From Priapulus caudatus (lineage: Eukaryota > Priapulida > Priapulimorpha > Priapulimorphida > Priapulidae): a DNA stretch of 32,163 nt. Below, one piece after another: positions 12,001 through 20,718 of the stretch. The stretch is taken from contig NW_014577204.1 of assembly GCF_000485595.1 (NCBI RefSeq), positions 226,586-258,748 of the forward strand, in the 5' to 3' direction. Made by a program: the position numbers and the translations under genes. Position 1 is the stretch's first letter; each line of letters starts with the position of its first letter. The notes under the pieces were generated by a model that saw only the letters and a list, made by a program, of their open reading frames with translations, did no database searches and had not been told where the DNA came from.

Positions 12001-15000
12001 ATCTTGCACTCACCTAGCTCTCACCATAGTAACAGATGCCTGCTGCAGTTGGCTTACTTAACCACTACTAGTGCTGGCTTTTTACTGAAGAGATCTGTGA
12101 GGCTTCACAATTTGGTAGTGTGAATTGACGTTCACTAAAGAAATTAAGTGAATGCTTCCAGTTTTCTTCTCTAGACTGTAAGGTAAATACATAGCTAGAT
12201 GTATAAATAGCAAGTAATAGAATATAATGTAAATATAATTACATATATATATTGGCATTTTTGCCATTATTTACATCTGGAGTGTCTGGTGCAAATGTGG
12301 AAACATAACTGCCTATGAAAGCCGGATGATGCGGAGGGCTTAATCAATAGCGTTAATGTGCCCTGTTTATGTTTATGTTTTTTAACTATAATATGGTACT
12401 ACTGCGATAGATTTACGGTATGATTGTGTTATTCGTTATCATCAAGCTGCTAATCTTGTATTGTGTGATTGCGCGACTCACTAACGGCCACACGTCTCGG
12501 AATCGCAGCGGTCTGAATCACTGTCACCGCGCCACTAAATCTTGTTGCGTTTCAGGCTGAGATCAAACGCGCCGAGCCGCAGAGCGGACGTGGAGACGGT
12601 GGCGGTCGTGGCGGTGGCGGAGGCGGCGGCGGCGGCCGGTCCTTCAATAACATGGGCACCTGGAACCAGTCCAATGGCAATGGTCAGATGGGCGGCGGCA
12701 TGCCCCAGGGCTGGGGTGGAGGACCGCAGGGAGGCGGCTGGGGGCAACAAGGTGAGCGGTCAAATCCACGTGCATGCTTGCTCTCCGCTGATGTATAAAC
12801 TCATGGAAGCAATGCCAACTGTGTAGCAAACAGTGTTCTCATTAGGAACCGGCCACCGGCCGAATTGACTGTCTACTCTGCTGTTTCGGCCGGTTACAAT
12901 TGGCTCAAGTATGATATTAAAAAAAAAAAAAATTTATTTGCATTTAGTTTGCTCTAAATATTCTCCCAAGTGAAAGTGTTTTATGAGCTACTACTAATAA
13001 ATCAGTTGAGTATATTTGTATGCATGTTATGTGCACAAGAAGCATTGTTAGCTCATCTGACATAGTCAGATGCAGCTTGTAGAATCGCATGATCGTCCGT
13101 GCGTCCGTCCGTGCGTCAACAGTTGGGCACAAATCTTAACCGCTCGACGTACGGTCACGATATTTGGGACGTGGGGGGGTAATCCGAAAACGAGTTGGGA
13201 TGGTGAAGCTGGGGGGTCAAAGGTCAAAGGTCAAGAGGTGTAAAAAGAAGGGGGAACATTCACTCCTTAACTTAAGGTATAGGAGGAAATGCAGAATTGC
13301 GGCACAAATCTAAACGGCTCGACCTAGGCTCGTGATAGTCGGTGTATAGCATCATGGTAGGAAAGCCATACTGTGCCGAAATTGGAGGTCCACAGGTCAA
13401 TGGCACAGGGCAGATTTTAGACATTTTCTGAGGACATGGTCTGACGGAGCGATTGAAAAACTTTTTGTTTCAGCGTGACCTAGCATTTTTAATGGCTTTA
13501 TTGAAAGGACCATGAAATGTCCCTTCTGCTGACATGCAGCAAGATAAGTGTCGATAACCTTTTGACCCTCAAGAGGAGGTTAAACTTGGATTTTTGACTG
13601 TCTGTTAGAAAGAATTTGACTGCCGGGTTTGCTAGTAGAATCTATACATGCCTGGAGTATGAGGCTACAATGTCACAGTGAAATTTCAAAAGCTAAATTT
13701 GGTTAAAGAAGGTGTATGTTCCTTAAATCGTATAATTTCTCTTGTCATTCTGTACTGTCAGTATGTTACAGTAACTATGCCATGCCAGTGGCTGCTGCCA
13801 GTGCATGTGTTGTGGCAGTTTTTGCCTGCGTTAATTGGTTACAGGTGGCAGCTCTCTATTGCAATTTGCAGCCTGTAGGCTTGCGTAGGTAAATGGATGA
13901 GTGCTTACCTATTCTGTCTTGCAAATAGTTGTTGCTACTACGTATGATGGGAGCTTCCATCTTTAATCTGAAGACACTTAAACGTACGCGCGCATCTCGT
14001 GCAACTTCACAACGATCCCAACGAACATTCTTGAGAAGGTTCCTGATACCATCCCTGTGGCATTCCACTGTTTCGGCGTGTATGTGAAACACATTGGGAC
14101 TAACAGGGTTTACTAGAATCCCACCACTCCACCACAGAGTCACCGCAGTAGACGTTAGATGAGCGCTGTCGCTCTGCGGCACTTGTTTTGTTTTTGAGTA
14201 ACGCTATTTACGTACTTAATTGTCTAACTCTTATAATTACTAAATCGTCATAATTTGGAAACTTTTGGTGAACTCTGAATGTACCCGGAGAAACCAAATT
14301 GGAAAAAAGGGCCATACTGTAATCCAAATGTGTCTGTTTACTGCAGCTCAGAATACACCAGATTGCATCTCAGAGCATCTAGGGTACCCCCAAACCCCCC
14401 GCCCGCACTCCCCCACGGCCTGTTGCAAAAGCATTTCGGCCTGTTACTATAAAAGATAATGAAAACCCTGAGCGAATGTAAGATGAGCTTTTGTGTATGT
14501 CAAGTTCCACGACTTTGAATTTAAACCGAACAACGTTTTATCGTAGTGCAGCGAGTGGTAGCACGGCAGTGACTGCAAGATGAACACAATCTCTCTGCGC
14601 TGATTTAAGTGTAACACAAGCAATCTACTTAATATGCTAACAACTGCCTTACTATGTAGGCTTCATGCCCCAAGGACAATGGGGCCAGCAACAGTTTGGA
14701 GGCCAGTGGGGTCAGGGATTCCCTCAACAGCAACCCTTCATGCCGAATCAAGGTATGCGGTTGAGCGAGTTGTGTCAGCACACTGTTCACTGGTAGTTGC
14801 TTGCTGCTGTTGTTGTGTCTAATTGGCCAGGGTTTATCAATCTGTACCCACGATCATGTACACTTGGTAGTTAGCGATGGGAATTGAAACTGCTGCACTC
14901 AATTTCGATTGTGAATACTAGGCACTGCCTAATACTAATACATCTGGTGCATGTACTGTTCCAAGCTATCTATAATGTAAGAAAGTAACCAGAGAAATGT

Positions 15001-18000
15001 TTAAAACAGTTCTAGGCCTATTTCATCAATATCTATCTTGTTTTTGTAGAGTGGAACTTGTGGTTCGTAGACAGTAGAACGTAACAGTTGTATAAACGGT
15101 GACAATTATAGTTTTATTATAAACACGGTTAGCAACAGTGTACACATACCAGTCAGATGTAGCCAACGTCTCCCGTTGTCCCCAAAACCCCTGTCTTTTA
15201 TCCGTCCGCATCGTCGTCTGACCTGTTTGCTTGTTTGTGTCGCAGGTCGTGGGTACAACGACCGGTCGCGACTACCATCCGATGGTACCCCCTTAATGAT
15301 GGCTGTTTGATAAACTCAGCCGCATTCTTGTTGAAGTTAATGTGTTTGTACCATTTTGAAATGCCTTCTGTCCACGTTAATTTATGTCTACTCTTAAGTA
15401 TGCAGCTAATGTCTTCTGGGCCCATCGCCGGCCGTCCCTGAACAATTGCATAGTTAATGTGCCAAATTCCCCCCTCTTAGCTAAAACACCGTACTACATT
15501 TCACCCCGCCCTAAGAAAAGTTGATGAAATCGGATAAGCCCAGTCTCCAGACTAGAAGAAAACCCTCTATGAAATTATGGGCGGATGGCTTATGTGAGCC
15601 ACGGAAAATGTGAAAGGCTGTACTATCATCGTGATATGTGTGCTTGTAACTGTAAACGCTCAAGTATGTAATCGTAACATGCTGAAAAACTAACCGCAAC
15701 CATACAATAGCATAAAATATAGTCAACCCGCAACCGTAACATTATAGCACATCGTCATAACCCGTATTTCCGTAAAAAAATCGCGTGCAACGCTCATCGC
15801 TTAATAAAACACTGGTCATTTCTATAATAATATCAATAAGATAGCATCCGCGTACTATCGTGGGAAACATATCGTGTCTCCTCGCAAGGACACCACGTCG
15901 AACTGTCACCAATCGCGTAACATAAAATGCACAATAGCTAAAAACAAAATGTCGTATAATATTCACAGTCACATACAAACGTTAAAACTCGCAAACAAAA
16001 ATTATAGCTTGTGGACAAAAGTTTAAATTCGCCGATAAAAGGTTATAGATCGCATACAAAAGTGAAAATTCGCGCAAAAGGTTATAATTTGTGTAAAACG
16101 TTATAATTCACGTAAAAGGTTATAAATTGAGCATGACCGCCTCCTCATCAAGGAATATGATATTCGCTACAAATTATGCTAACAAAACGTGGAAAAGAAA
16201 AGTGAGAGGAAGAGAAGTTAGAGAATGAATATATCAATACTTTACATGGGAGAAATACCCGTTTGTCCCTTTCGCTACTACTGCCATAACCCGTTAGTTT
16301 GAGAGGGGTGAGGTTTGTCCAGCTCAATGATTATACCACGATAACTAGCGACCAACGAACCCACTTAGCAACCATCTAAGTAGGCTCCCTCCAACAAAAT
16401 AAACCAATGTGGTTCGTAGACAGTAGAACGTAACAGTTGTATAAATGGTGACAATTATAGTTTTATTATAAACACGGATAGCAACAGTGTACACATACCA
16501 GTCAGATGTAGCCAAATTCCCCCTCTCTCTCCTCTTAGCTAAACTACCGTACTACATTTGTAATAAATAATTGTCACGTCTTTTAAACTCGATGATTATT
16601 AGCAAGTCGTTTTTTCGAAAATTTGGTTGTTGCAACATTTGTTTACAATTGGGACATCCGTAAGTATACTGCTCATTGCATTGAATTTTTCTTAAATTTC
16701 AGGAGCTGGCGGTGCGGGTGGAATGGGGCAGGGCTTTGGCCAGTTCCCACAGCAGAACCCACAGCAGCAGGCTGCCATGTACTCACAGCAGCCATCCGGA
16801 AACTGGACACAGCCGCAGCAGATGGTACCACAAGGCCAGAGCATGCCAGCTCAAATGCCATCGCAGATGGGACAGATGCCTCCAAATACAAACTTTGGTA
16901 CGGGCATTTCTGTAGCTTTACTACCACCCCCGATGTCTTTGACTACCATGCTGTCAGGAACGACATGTTTCACTGGCAATCTATAAAAAGTGTACATGCG
17001 TGTACAGGTTAGGATGTTAGTAGGAAATAATTAGTATGAGTATTAATGCTGTAGCACCTCTAGTATAAAATTAGAATTAGGTGGTGCTTAAAAGAATTTT
17101 CCACAAGGTTTTAGGCTAATTTTATACTCCTGTCATGACGTATATGTCCGGTTTGTATTTTTAGTGTGCTGCAGTTTCATCTTGAGATTCATCTAGAATG
17201 CATATCAATCGTAGCTTTTTCCTTTCAACAGTGCTGTACCTATTTACAATAGCAAATACTATTATGATTAGGTTATTCCTTGATACAGGATGTATTCAGT
17301 CTTCAGGCAGTATGTTCAGTGGCAGTCTGTTACATCACAGTCCAGCTTGCTTTCCATAGACTAAGCTTTGCGTGTTTGCAGGCATGGGCAGCTACCCTCA
17401 GGAGCAGTCTAGCTACGGCCCTGCGCGGGGGGGCGTTGCTCCGGATACCAGCAGCAGTGCAAGCGCCACCCCCCAGTCACAGTATGGAGCTAGTAAGTTC
17501 CTGCCCGACTGTTCAGTGTTTGGTCTACATATCGCCCTGTGCTGCCTCTGCCTGTGCTGTCGTTTGGTTCTTTGTGTCTTGTTCTCTATTCAGGGTTTCT
17601 TCTACATAGGAGGCACTGCGGCGCACCGCCGTTTTCAAATTTAACAACGCCGTTGTGGAAATGTTCCTGTATTTACCCGCCGTTGTCAAAATAGTGTCAA
17701 TCCAAAAATAAATAGATCACCACGTGCTTCTGACTATATACATGGAAAATCGTAATGAAATTCACAGCAACGTTTCTTTTTGTGTGCCGGCACACTCGTG
17801 TGTCATTCCCGATTGCAGCTTTTTTCTCGATTCCAGGAAAGTTTTGCTGTCGCTCCCTCATACCAGCGGTGCCCACCCCTACATATACAGCAATAAGCAT
17901 GCCCACGCGACTAACAATCAGTGCATTGCCCCCCCCCCCCCCCCCGTACTTCAATCAATGCCGCCCCAGCCAGCAAGCACGAGTCACGATGTGCACAGCC

Positions 18001-19257
18001 ACGGACCTGGGTAACAGGGGTGTCGCGGGCTGCTTTTTTTCTTTTTTTTTGCGTGAGAATACGTGGGGCATACGGGAGTGCGGGAGAATGGGTCCAGCTG
18101 CCAGAACCCCCCTCTACCTCTCTCTCCCCGCGTCTGCCTGCAGAATCCACATTCGTGCTTACTGCACGCCTTTGAATCCATCCTGTGCGTTTTTCCCCCA
18201 AACTGGCCATTACCGCCGTTGTCTAATTTTCCCTCAAAAGAAACCCTGCTATTATAGTGTTTTTAATGGACAGGTGCCCTTGCTTGACCCGTTTTGCTCC
18301 GGTTGTGGCGTCCTGTTATCCGTAGTATTAATTTCCACGAACGACGATTGTAGTCGCTTCCTTTCTGTCCGACATCCCAGGATTTAACTGCCACGTCACA
18401 GTGGCAGGGAACCATCTCCCCCCCCCCCCATAACACTCACCAAGTCCCGGTTAGCTCACACTAGGCGAAAGATTTCGAAGCTTGTTCGCTTTTGCATGTC
18501 TGTCGCACGTTTCGGTGCTTGACACAACCGTGGTCTGCAGGAGCGCAGCGATGCACGCTGTGTCGTGTGTCGGCATGTTGCGAGACGGTAGTTCCTTTGC
18601 CGCGCTGCATGTTACTGCGCTGGCATAGGTTTTATATCCGTATTGAACTAGACGTGAACCTATGATTATCAGCAGGTCCGGTGTTGAAGCGTGGTTTAAG
18701 TCTGTCATTGGAGCTATTGCAACTTATCAAATTTACCGATATTTCACAAGTATTCAGTGGATTGTTGTTTTACAGATTATAACTATGCTCAACCTGGATT
18801 CCAAGGCAACATGCCCGGAATGGCAACTCCAGGTGGTGGACCACAGGGTGATAGTCCCGTTGTCTCCCAAACTCCACCAACACAGGGTAAATTAAAATTC
18901 AGTTGTATTAGAGTGTGAGACTACTTATCTCACTGAGAGTTATTAGTTATATTAACCATGAAGTTAAGTCATTACTGTACAGGTCCAACAATCCACAGTC
19001 TTATATTTGTTGTTTGATATTAATGAGAATTGGCTGAAAGCCGTAGATTTGAACATTGTTGGTGTGGTATGTGCTTAGGGATGGCAGAGCTTATGCTGAA
19101 TTGTGCTGATATGTGACCGCTATACTGTTTGCTTCCAGTGTACCAGTCGCCTCAAGGGATGCCAGCCCAACAGACAACTCCAGCAGGGTACACACGAGAC
19201 CCACGGGTCTCCCAGAGCAACAGCACCCCAAGCTTCCATCCCTATCGGCGACAGTAG
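6038..19257 (+). CDS. DAZAP1: DAZAP1/Hrp48-type RNA-binding protein, 12 coding exons
   Basis: Coding exons are 6038-6078, 7316-7356, 8585-8790, 9151-9252, 9704-9752, 11657-11739, 12556-12751, 14660-14752, 16703-16897, 17382-17492, 18776-18886 and 19139-19257. They join in frame to 1347 nt (448 aa plus stop), all with GT-AG introns. RRM1 spans about residues 15-92 (RNP2 MFVGGL at 16-21, RNP1 RGFGFVTY at 55-62). RRM2 spans about 106-182 (RNP2 IFVGGL, RNP1 RGFGFVSF at 146-153). A short linker separates them. After EIKRAEP come an RG/Gly run and a Q/G/M/P-rich low-complexity tail ending SFHPYRRQ. Family knowledge: DAZAP1 and Drosophila Hrp48 (Hrb27C) are nucleo-cytoplasmic mRNA binders acting in splicing, mRNA localisation and translation. 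EVVDCVVMK, IDPKACNPRG, the RRM2 MYDQQKQRSRG segment and the HPYRR end fit this family better than Musashi or hnRNP A1. The start ATG has A at -3. The 3' end is convergent with PTRHD1. Confidence 0.95.
6422..6443. repeat. Interstitial telomeric-type repeat (CCCTAA)3
   Basis: Three-plus units of AACCCT in DAZAP1 intron 1, on the CCCTAA strand. Too short and too internal to be a chromosome end. Confidence 0.9.
6482..6775. repeat. TATTAC/TAGTTAG minisatellite in DAZAP1 intron 1
   Basis: A degenerate tattac/tagtat tract leads into a clean 22-bp tandem (tagttagtagtattactatt plus ac) from about 6603 to 6745. Units with tattac and units with tatcac alternate, giving a 44-bp higher-order period. The unit is rich in ACTAGT-type palindromes. 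Confidence 0.88.
7316..7356 (+). CDS. DAZAP1: DAZAP1 coding exon 2 (RRM1 beta1/RNP2)
   Basis: The acceptor is ttacag and the donor g|gtaagt. The exon encodes GKMFVGGLSWKTTQ, which contains RNP2 (MFVGGL) and the conserved SWxTTQ turn. It enters in phase 2 and leaves in phase 1. At 41 nt it is too short for most ORF scans. Confidence 0.93.
8171..8510 (+). repeat. Duplicated intron segment, copy A (DAZAP1 intron 2)
   Basis: About 340 bp that matches 9320-9654 in the same orientation with mostly point differences. It begins attggctag, contains ctttgccctacgtgagctgc, and ends acattgattacatttacatc. It lies 74 bp before exon 3. A fainter match extends upstream to about 8140. Confidence 0.93.
8585..8790 (+). 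CDS. DAZAP1: DAZAP1 coding exon 3 (rest of RRM1)
   Basis: The acceptor is tttcttgtag and the donor aag|gtaaca. The exon encodes residues 28-96, including EVVDCVVMK, RNP1 RGFGFVTY and the DAZAP1/Hrp48-typical IDPKACNPRG. It ends in phase 0. Confidence 0.96.
9151..9252 (+). CDS. DAZAP1: DAZAP1 coding exon 4 (linker and start of RRM2)
   Basis: The acceptor is tctcttacag and the donor aat|gtaaga. The 34 codons (97-130) encode a short basic linker followed by KKIFVGGLAPTASENDLREF. The linker is shorter than the roughly 20-residue linker I recall for vertebrate DAZAP1. Confidence 0.94.
9320..9654 (+). repeat. Duplicated intron segment, copy B (DAZAP1 intron 4)
   Basis: The second copy of the segment in intron 2, 1149 bp further on and ending 49 bp before exon 5. 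I see no terminal inverted repeat and no clear target-site duplication, so it could be a dispersed repeat or a local duplication. Confidence 0.93.
9704..9752 (+). CDS. DAZAP1: DAZAP1 coding exon 5 (RRM2 beta2-beta3 micro-segment)
   Basis: The exon is 49 nt, with acceptor cataaag and donor g|gtaaga. It encodes VTEVSIMYDQQKQRSR, very close to the DAZAP1/Hrp48 block. Its 3' splice site lies about 50 bp beyond the end of a duplicated intron segment. Confidence 0.94.
9753..11656 (+). other. DAZAP1 intron 5 (1.9 kb)
   Basis: AT-rich intron with a (TA)n run at about 10088-10108. The open frames at 9790-10074 and 10519-10719 lack any recognisable content. Nothing functional seen. Confidence 0.5.
11657..11739 (+). 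CDS. DAZAP1: DAZAP1 coding exon 6 (RRM2 RNP1 and helix 2)
   Basis: The acceptor is gatttag and the donor cag|gtttag, which is weaker than the others. The exon encodes GFGFVSFDSEEAVEN through INGKQ, completing RNP1 and helix 2 of RRM2. It enters in phase 1 and leaves in phase 0. Confidence 0.94.
11913..12060. repeat. Small foldback in DAZAP1 intron 6
   Basis: The left arm (gctgcagcaggca at 11923-11935, then ttatggt and gtgagag) pairs with the right arm (ctctcaccatagtaacagat, then tgcctgctgcagttggctta at 12037-12056). This is an imperfect MITE-like structure of about 150 bp. No clear duplication flanks it. Confidence 0.7.
12556..12751 (+). CDS. DAZAP1: DAZAP1 coding exon 7 (end of RRM2, RG/Gly-rich tract)
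   Basis: The acceptor is gcgtttcag and the donor caag|gtgagc. The exon begins AEIKRAEPQSGRGDGGGRGG, followed by a run of Gly codons and N/Q/G/M/W-rich sequence. It is much more GC-rich than the surrounding introns. RG repeats are plausible arginine-methylation targets (inference). It ends in phase 1. Confidence 0.95.
13067..13595 (+). repeat. Dispersed repeat family 1, copy 1 (DAZAP1 intron 7)
   Basis: About 530 bp closely matching 29068-29625 in the same orientation: cagatgcagcttgtagaatc, a GTCC-rich block, ttaaccgctcgacgtacggt, then ending ttgaccctcaagaggaggtt. The nature of the element is unknown; no long ORF. It carries tandem AGGTCA half-sites. Confidence 0.92.
13214..13233 (+). promoter_or_regulatory. 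Triple AGGTCA half-site (two overlapping DR1)
   Basis: GGGTCA, AGGTCA and AGGTCA are separated by single A residues. This is a consensus DR1 arrangement for RXR, HNF4 or COUP-TF-type nuclear receptors, repeated once. It lies within a repeat element in an intron. Binding is not shown. Confidence 0.45.
13596..14659 (+). other. Remainder of DAZAP1 intron 7, nothing coding seen
   Basis: A minus-strand open frame at 13856-14182 is not recognisable. A C-rich patch near 14391-14415 is the only compositional feature. No exon with the correct phase was found. Confidence 0.45.
14660..14752 (+). CDS. DAZAP1: DAZAP1 coding exon 8 (low-complexity tail)
   Basis: The exon is 93 nt, phase 1 to phase 1, with acceptor ctatgtag and donor caag|gtatgc. 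It encodes GFMPQGQWGQQQFGGQWGQG and then a P/Q segment. The repeated QWGQ motif and a length divisible by three make it skippable without a frameshift. Confidence 0.92.
15059..15501. repeat. LTR-like direct repeat, left copy (443 bp)
   Basis: Its first 108 bp (15059-15166) are almost identical to 16408-16515, and its last 41 bp (15461-15501) to the end of the right copy. It has TG...CA ends (tgtggttcg to actaca). The 294 bp at 15167-15460 are absent from the right copy, and gccaa borders both sides of the difference, which suggests a microhomology deletion there. Confidence 0.7.
15980..16130. repeat. Degenerate short-period repeat (cgNaaaaggttataa)
   Basis: Units of about 19-26 bp such as ttcgcgcaaaaggttataat and ttcacgtaaaaggttataaa recur five to seven times with decay, inside the stretch between the two LTR-like repeats. 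Confidence 0.65.
16408..16559. repeat. LTR-like direct repeat, right copy (152 bp, internally deleted)
   Basis: Matches the left copy at both its ends but lacks 294 internal bp. With about 0.9 kb between the copies and no protein-coding remnant, this looks like a small non-autonomous LTR-type element. A purine-rich stretch beside the left copy on the minus strand hints at minus orientation. No target duplication was identified. Confidence 0.62.
16703..16897 (+). CDS. DAZAP1: DAZAP1 coding exon 9 (Gln/Met-rich tail)
   Basis: The exon is 195 nt, phase 1 to phase 1, with acceptor aaatttcag and donor ttg|gtacgg. It encodes a Q/P/M-rich, prion-like segment (FGQFPQQNPQQQAAM, then MPAQMPSQMGQMPPN). 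No folded domain is visible. Confidence 0.92.
17382..17492 (+). CDS. DAZAP1: DAZAP1 coding exon 10 (tail)
   Basis: The exon is 111 nt, phase 1 to phase 1, with acceptor tgtttgcag and donor cta|gtaagt. It encodes GMGSYPQEQSSYGPARGG and then an S/T-rich stretch ending QSQYGA. The Tyr-Gly and Ser-Tyr pattern is typical of RNA-binding low-complexity tails. Confidence 0.91.
17493..18775 (+). other. DAZAP1 intron 10 with poly-C tracts
   Basis: About 1.3 kb. Uninterrupted C runs occur at about 17930-17945 and 18418-18429. A 210-codon open frame at 17755-18387 is the longest non-repeat frame outside the genes but has no recognisable domain and no suitable splice sites. I regard it as chance in a GC-rich patch. 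Confidence 0.5.
18776..18886 (+). CDS. DAZAP1: DAZAP1 coding exon 11 (tail)
   Basis: The exon is 111 nt, phase 1 to phase 1, the same length as exon 10. The acceptor is gttttacag and the donor cagg|gtaaat. It encodes NYNYAQPGFQGNMPGMATPG and a polar end. Confidence 0.91.
19139..19257 (+). CDS. DAZAP1: DAZAP1 terminal coding exon 12
   Basis: The acceptor is gcttccag. The exon encodes VYQSPQGMPAQQTTPAGYTR through SFHPYRRQ and stop TAG at 19255-19257. The SFHPYRR end matches the conserved C-terminus of vertebrate DAZAP1 (GFHPYRR), with one extra Gln here. This is strong evidence for both the identity and the splicing phase. Confidence 0.95.
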
Positions 19258-19818
19258 AACAAGCAATGTCGAACAGCTGAGTGTGAATAGCTCCGTACTG
19301 TGAAGGAGAGATCCCTTCTCCACCTATGGGATTAACCTGAGCTATACAGCATGGGTTTTCTTGTTGTTGAAATAATTTGTTGTGAATCTTCTTGTAATGT
19401 AACAGGCCCAAATAGGCCTTCACTATGAGGTATCAAAACACACAATGTCACCAAGTTTATATCTTTCAACCAAGAACTAGTTCAATTCCAAGTGTTTGTC
19501 ATTGTGAGAGAAGGATGATTTCAGTTTACGGCGTACAACGGTATGGGCCCAACGGTATTTTCCAGGGTGGATTTCTACCTTGCGGAATTCCTTCCATTTT
19601 TTAAGACATGTCATCATGTCTCTGTGTTTAGTTTTATGTTTTATGATTCACTACTGGTCAAGATCTGATGTTGGAGACCATTGATATAGGGGGCGAGAAT
19701 GTAAAGGGGGAGGGTTTGCACTGGTATGTGTGTGTCTTGTGCACGTCGTCTTATGTGTTTGATGTTTTAAACTAGTGCAAGGCAAGGTCATGTTAATTTG
19801 TGAGACATTGGTGTCATT

Positions 19819-19826
19819 TGTAAATA
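19819..19826 (+). promoter_or_regulatory. Pumilio (PUF) recognition element in DAZAP1 3' UTR
   Basis: The sequence is TGTAAATA, an exact match to the UGUANAUA consensus bound by Pumilio proteins, in sense orientation within the 3' UTR. The match is seen; use in vivo is inference. An 8-mer can occur by chance in AT-rich sequence. Confidence 0.4.
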
Positions 19827-20138
19827 TGAAAAGTTTTTTTTATACCATCATAAAATTTAGTTTCACCGGAACCATAATCATTCTAATTGTGTTGGAAATC
19901 TCCTAACATCTGCAGAAAAACGTGAATTCAGTAATTCATTTAATTTTAACCATACTGCAAAAGTGCAAAATATTATTGCCTAGTGCATGTAGTGTGTTTT
20001 AGATTTAGGAGTCCAGACACATAGATTACACAACTGTTAATTATCACTAGAAGAACACCATGTTAATGCTGTGTGTTGTGTTCAATTAAATGTGATTCAT
20101 TATAATTGTCAGCCTCCCTTGTATGTTGCGTGAAAAAA

Positions 20139-20144
20139 AATAAA
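20139..20144 (+). terminator. Poly(A) signal of DAZAP1
   Basis: AATAAA follows an A-rich run about 0.88 kb after the DAZAP1 stop. Cleavage is expected about 10-30 nt downstream, which enters the 3' end of the opposing PTRHD1 transcript. ATTAAA at 20085-20090 is a possible earlier alternative. Confidence 0.7.
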
Positions 20145-20172
20145 AGTACGTAAAATAAGGTAGCCCTCTAAC

Positions 20173-20195
20173 TTTATTTCATTATTCGTTTTATT
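20173..20195 (-). terminator. Two poly(A) signals for the PTRHD1 (and probably CIAO2A) transcript
   Basis: On the minus strand AATAAA occurs at 20190-20195 and again at 20173-20178, about 165-185 nt past the PTRHD1 stop. No AATAAA or ATTAAA lies between the CIAO2A stop and the PTRHD1 ATG. These are therefore also the first good signals downstream of CIAO2A. Confidence 0.75.
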
Positions 20196-20358
20196 CTACC
20201 ACTTTTCTACATGAATTCGTGACAAATATTGTAACATTAATATTTTCATGAACTCGGGAGGAATGGCATAACAGTCAACTCTCGTAAACTGATGTACAGG
20301 GTAGTGTACACGCCACACAGACAACGTGACGGCACGTCCGTTGTGTAGTCTGTGACCT

Positions 20359-20718
20359 TCACTTAAACAGCTTGAACTTCTTGAAGTACTTCTCCACGGT
20401 TGCCTTCTCGTAGGGCTTCGTCGCCAGACACGTCGGAATGTTCTCTGGCTGCTCGGTCCACAGCTTGTGCAGGACAGCGTCCCTTTGCAACGCCTCGGCC
20501 AACGCTAGTAGGTCATCTTCCCCCTTCGCGGTCAGAACAACCTTGTGCATGCGGTCAAGGTCGTCGGTGTAGCGCTGCGTGTCGGCGTTGTCGCGGAACA
20601 AGTGCAGCGCGGCGGTGGTCGCGTGGCACGCCTGTGCAATCACAGCCCCCGTCGGCCATCTTAAGTTCGAGATGAGATCGCCTCGCACGACCACGTACTG
20701 GACGATGGTTGACGCCAT
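20359..20718 (-). CDS. PTRHD1: PTRHD1, peptidyl-tRNA hydrolase 2-like domain protein
   Basis: An uninterrupted 119-aa frame begins MASTIVQYVVVRGDL and ends KYFKKFKLFK. It matches human PTRHD1 (140 aa as I recall it, with a longer N-terminus) across its length: WPTGAVIAQACHATTAAL at about 21-38, the RMHKVVL block, and EQPENIPTCLA at 89-99. The family has the Pth2 fold. Pth2 enzymes hydrolyse peptidyl-tRNA, but the activity of PTRHD1 itself is uncertain. The start at 20718 has a good context (G at -3, G at +4) and is the first ATG in this frame. The frame stays open upstream to a TTG at 20829, but that part overlaps the end of CIAO2A. Only 94 nt separate it from the CIAO2A stop on the same strand, so co-transcription is plausible. 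Confidence 0.95.
   Translation of the reverse strand: MASTIVQYVVVRGDLISNLRWPTGAVIAQACHATTAALHLFRDNADTQRYTDDLDRMHKVVLTAKGEDDLLALAEALQRDAVLHKLWTEQPENIPTCLATKPYEKATVEKYFKKFKLFK

Larger units (their letters stand above)
19258..20160 (+). other. DAZAP1: DAZAP1 3' UTR
   Basis: About 0.9 kb of AT-rich sequence lies between the stop and the poly(A) signal. It contains one consensus Pumilio site and a late ATTAAA at 20085-20090 before the AATAAA at 20139-20144. The 3' boundary is inferred from the signal and may vary by some tens of bases. Confidence 0.7.

Noticed and set aside
15742-15978. 78-codon minus frame between the LTR-like repeats as a retrotransposon protein
   Set aside because: No protease, reverse transcriptase, integrase or gag-like motif is visible.
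17755-18387. 210-codon frame in DAZAP1 intron 10
   Set aside because: No domain, no composition bias beyond local GC, poly-C tract inside, and no splice sites tying it to DAZAP1 in phase.
6038-19257. Identity as Musashi or hnRNP A/B
   Set aside because: RRM1 EVVDCVVMK and IDPKACNPRG, RRM2 MYDQQKQRSRG, EIKRAEP and the HPYRR end fit DAZAP1/Hrp48 better.
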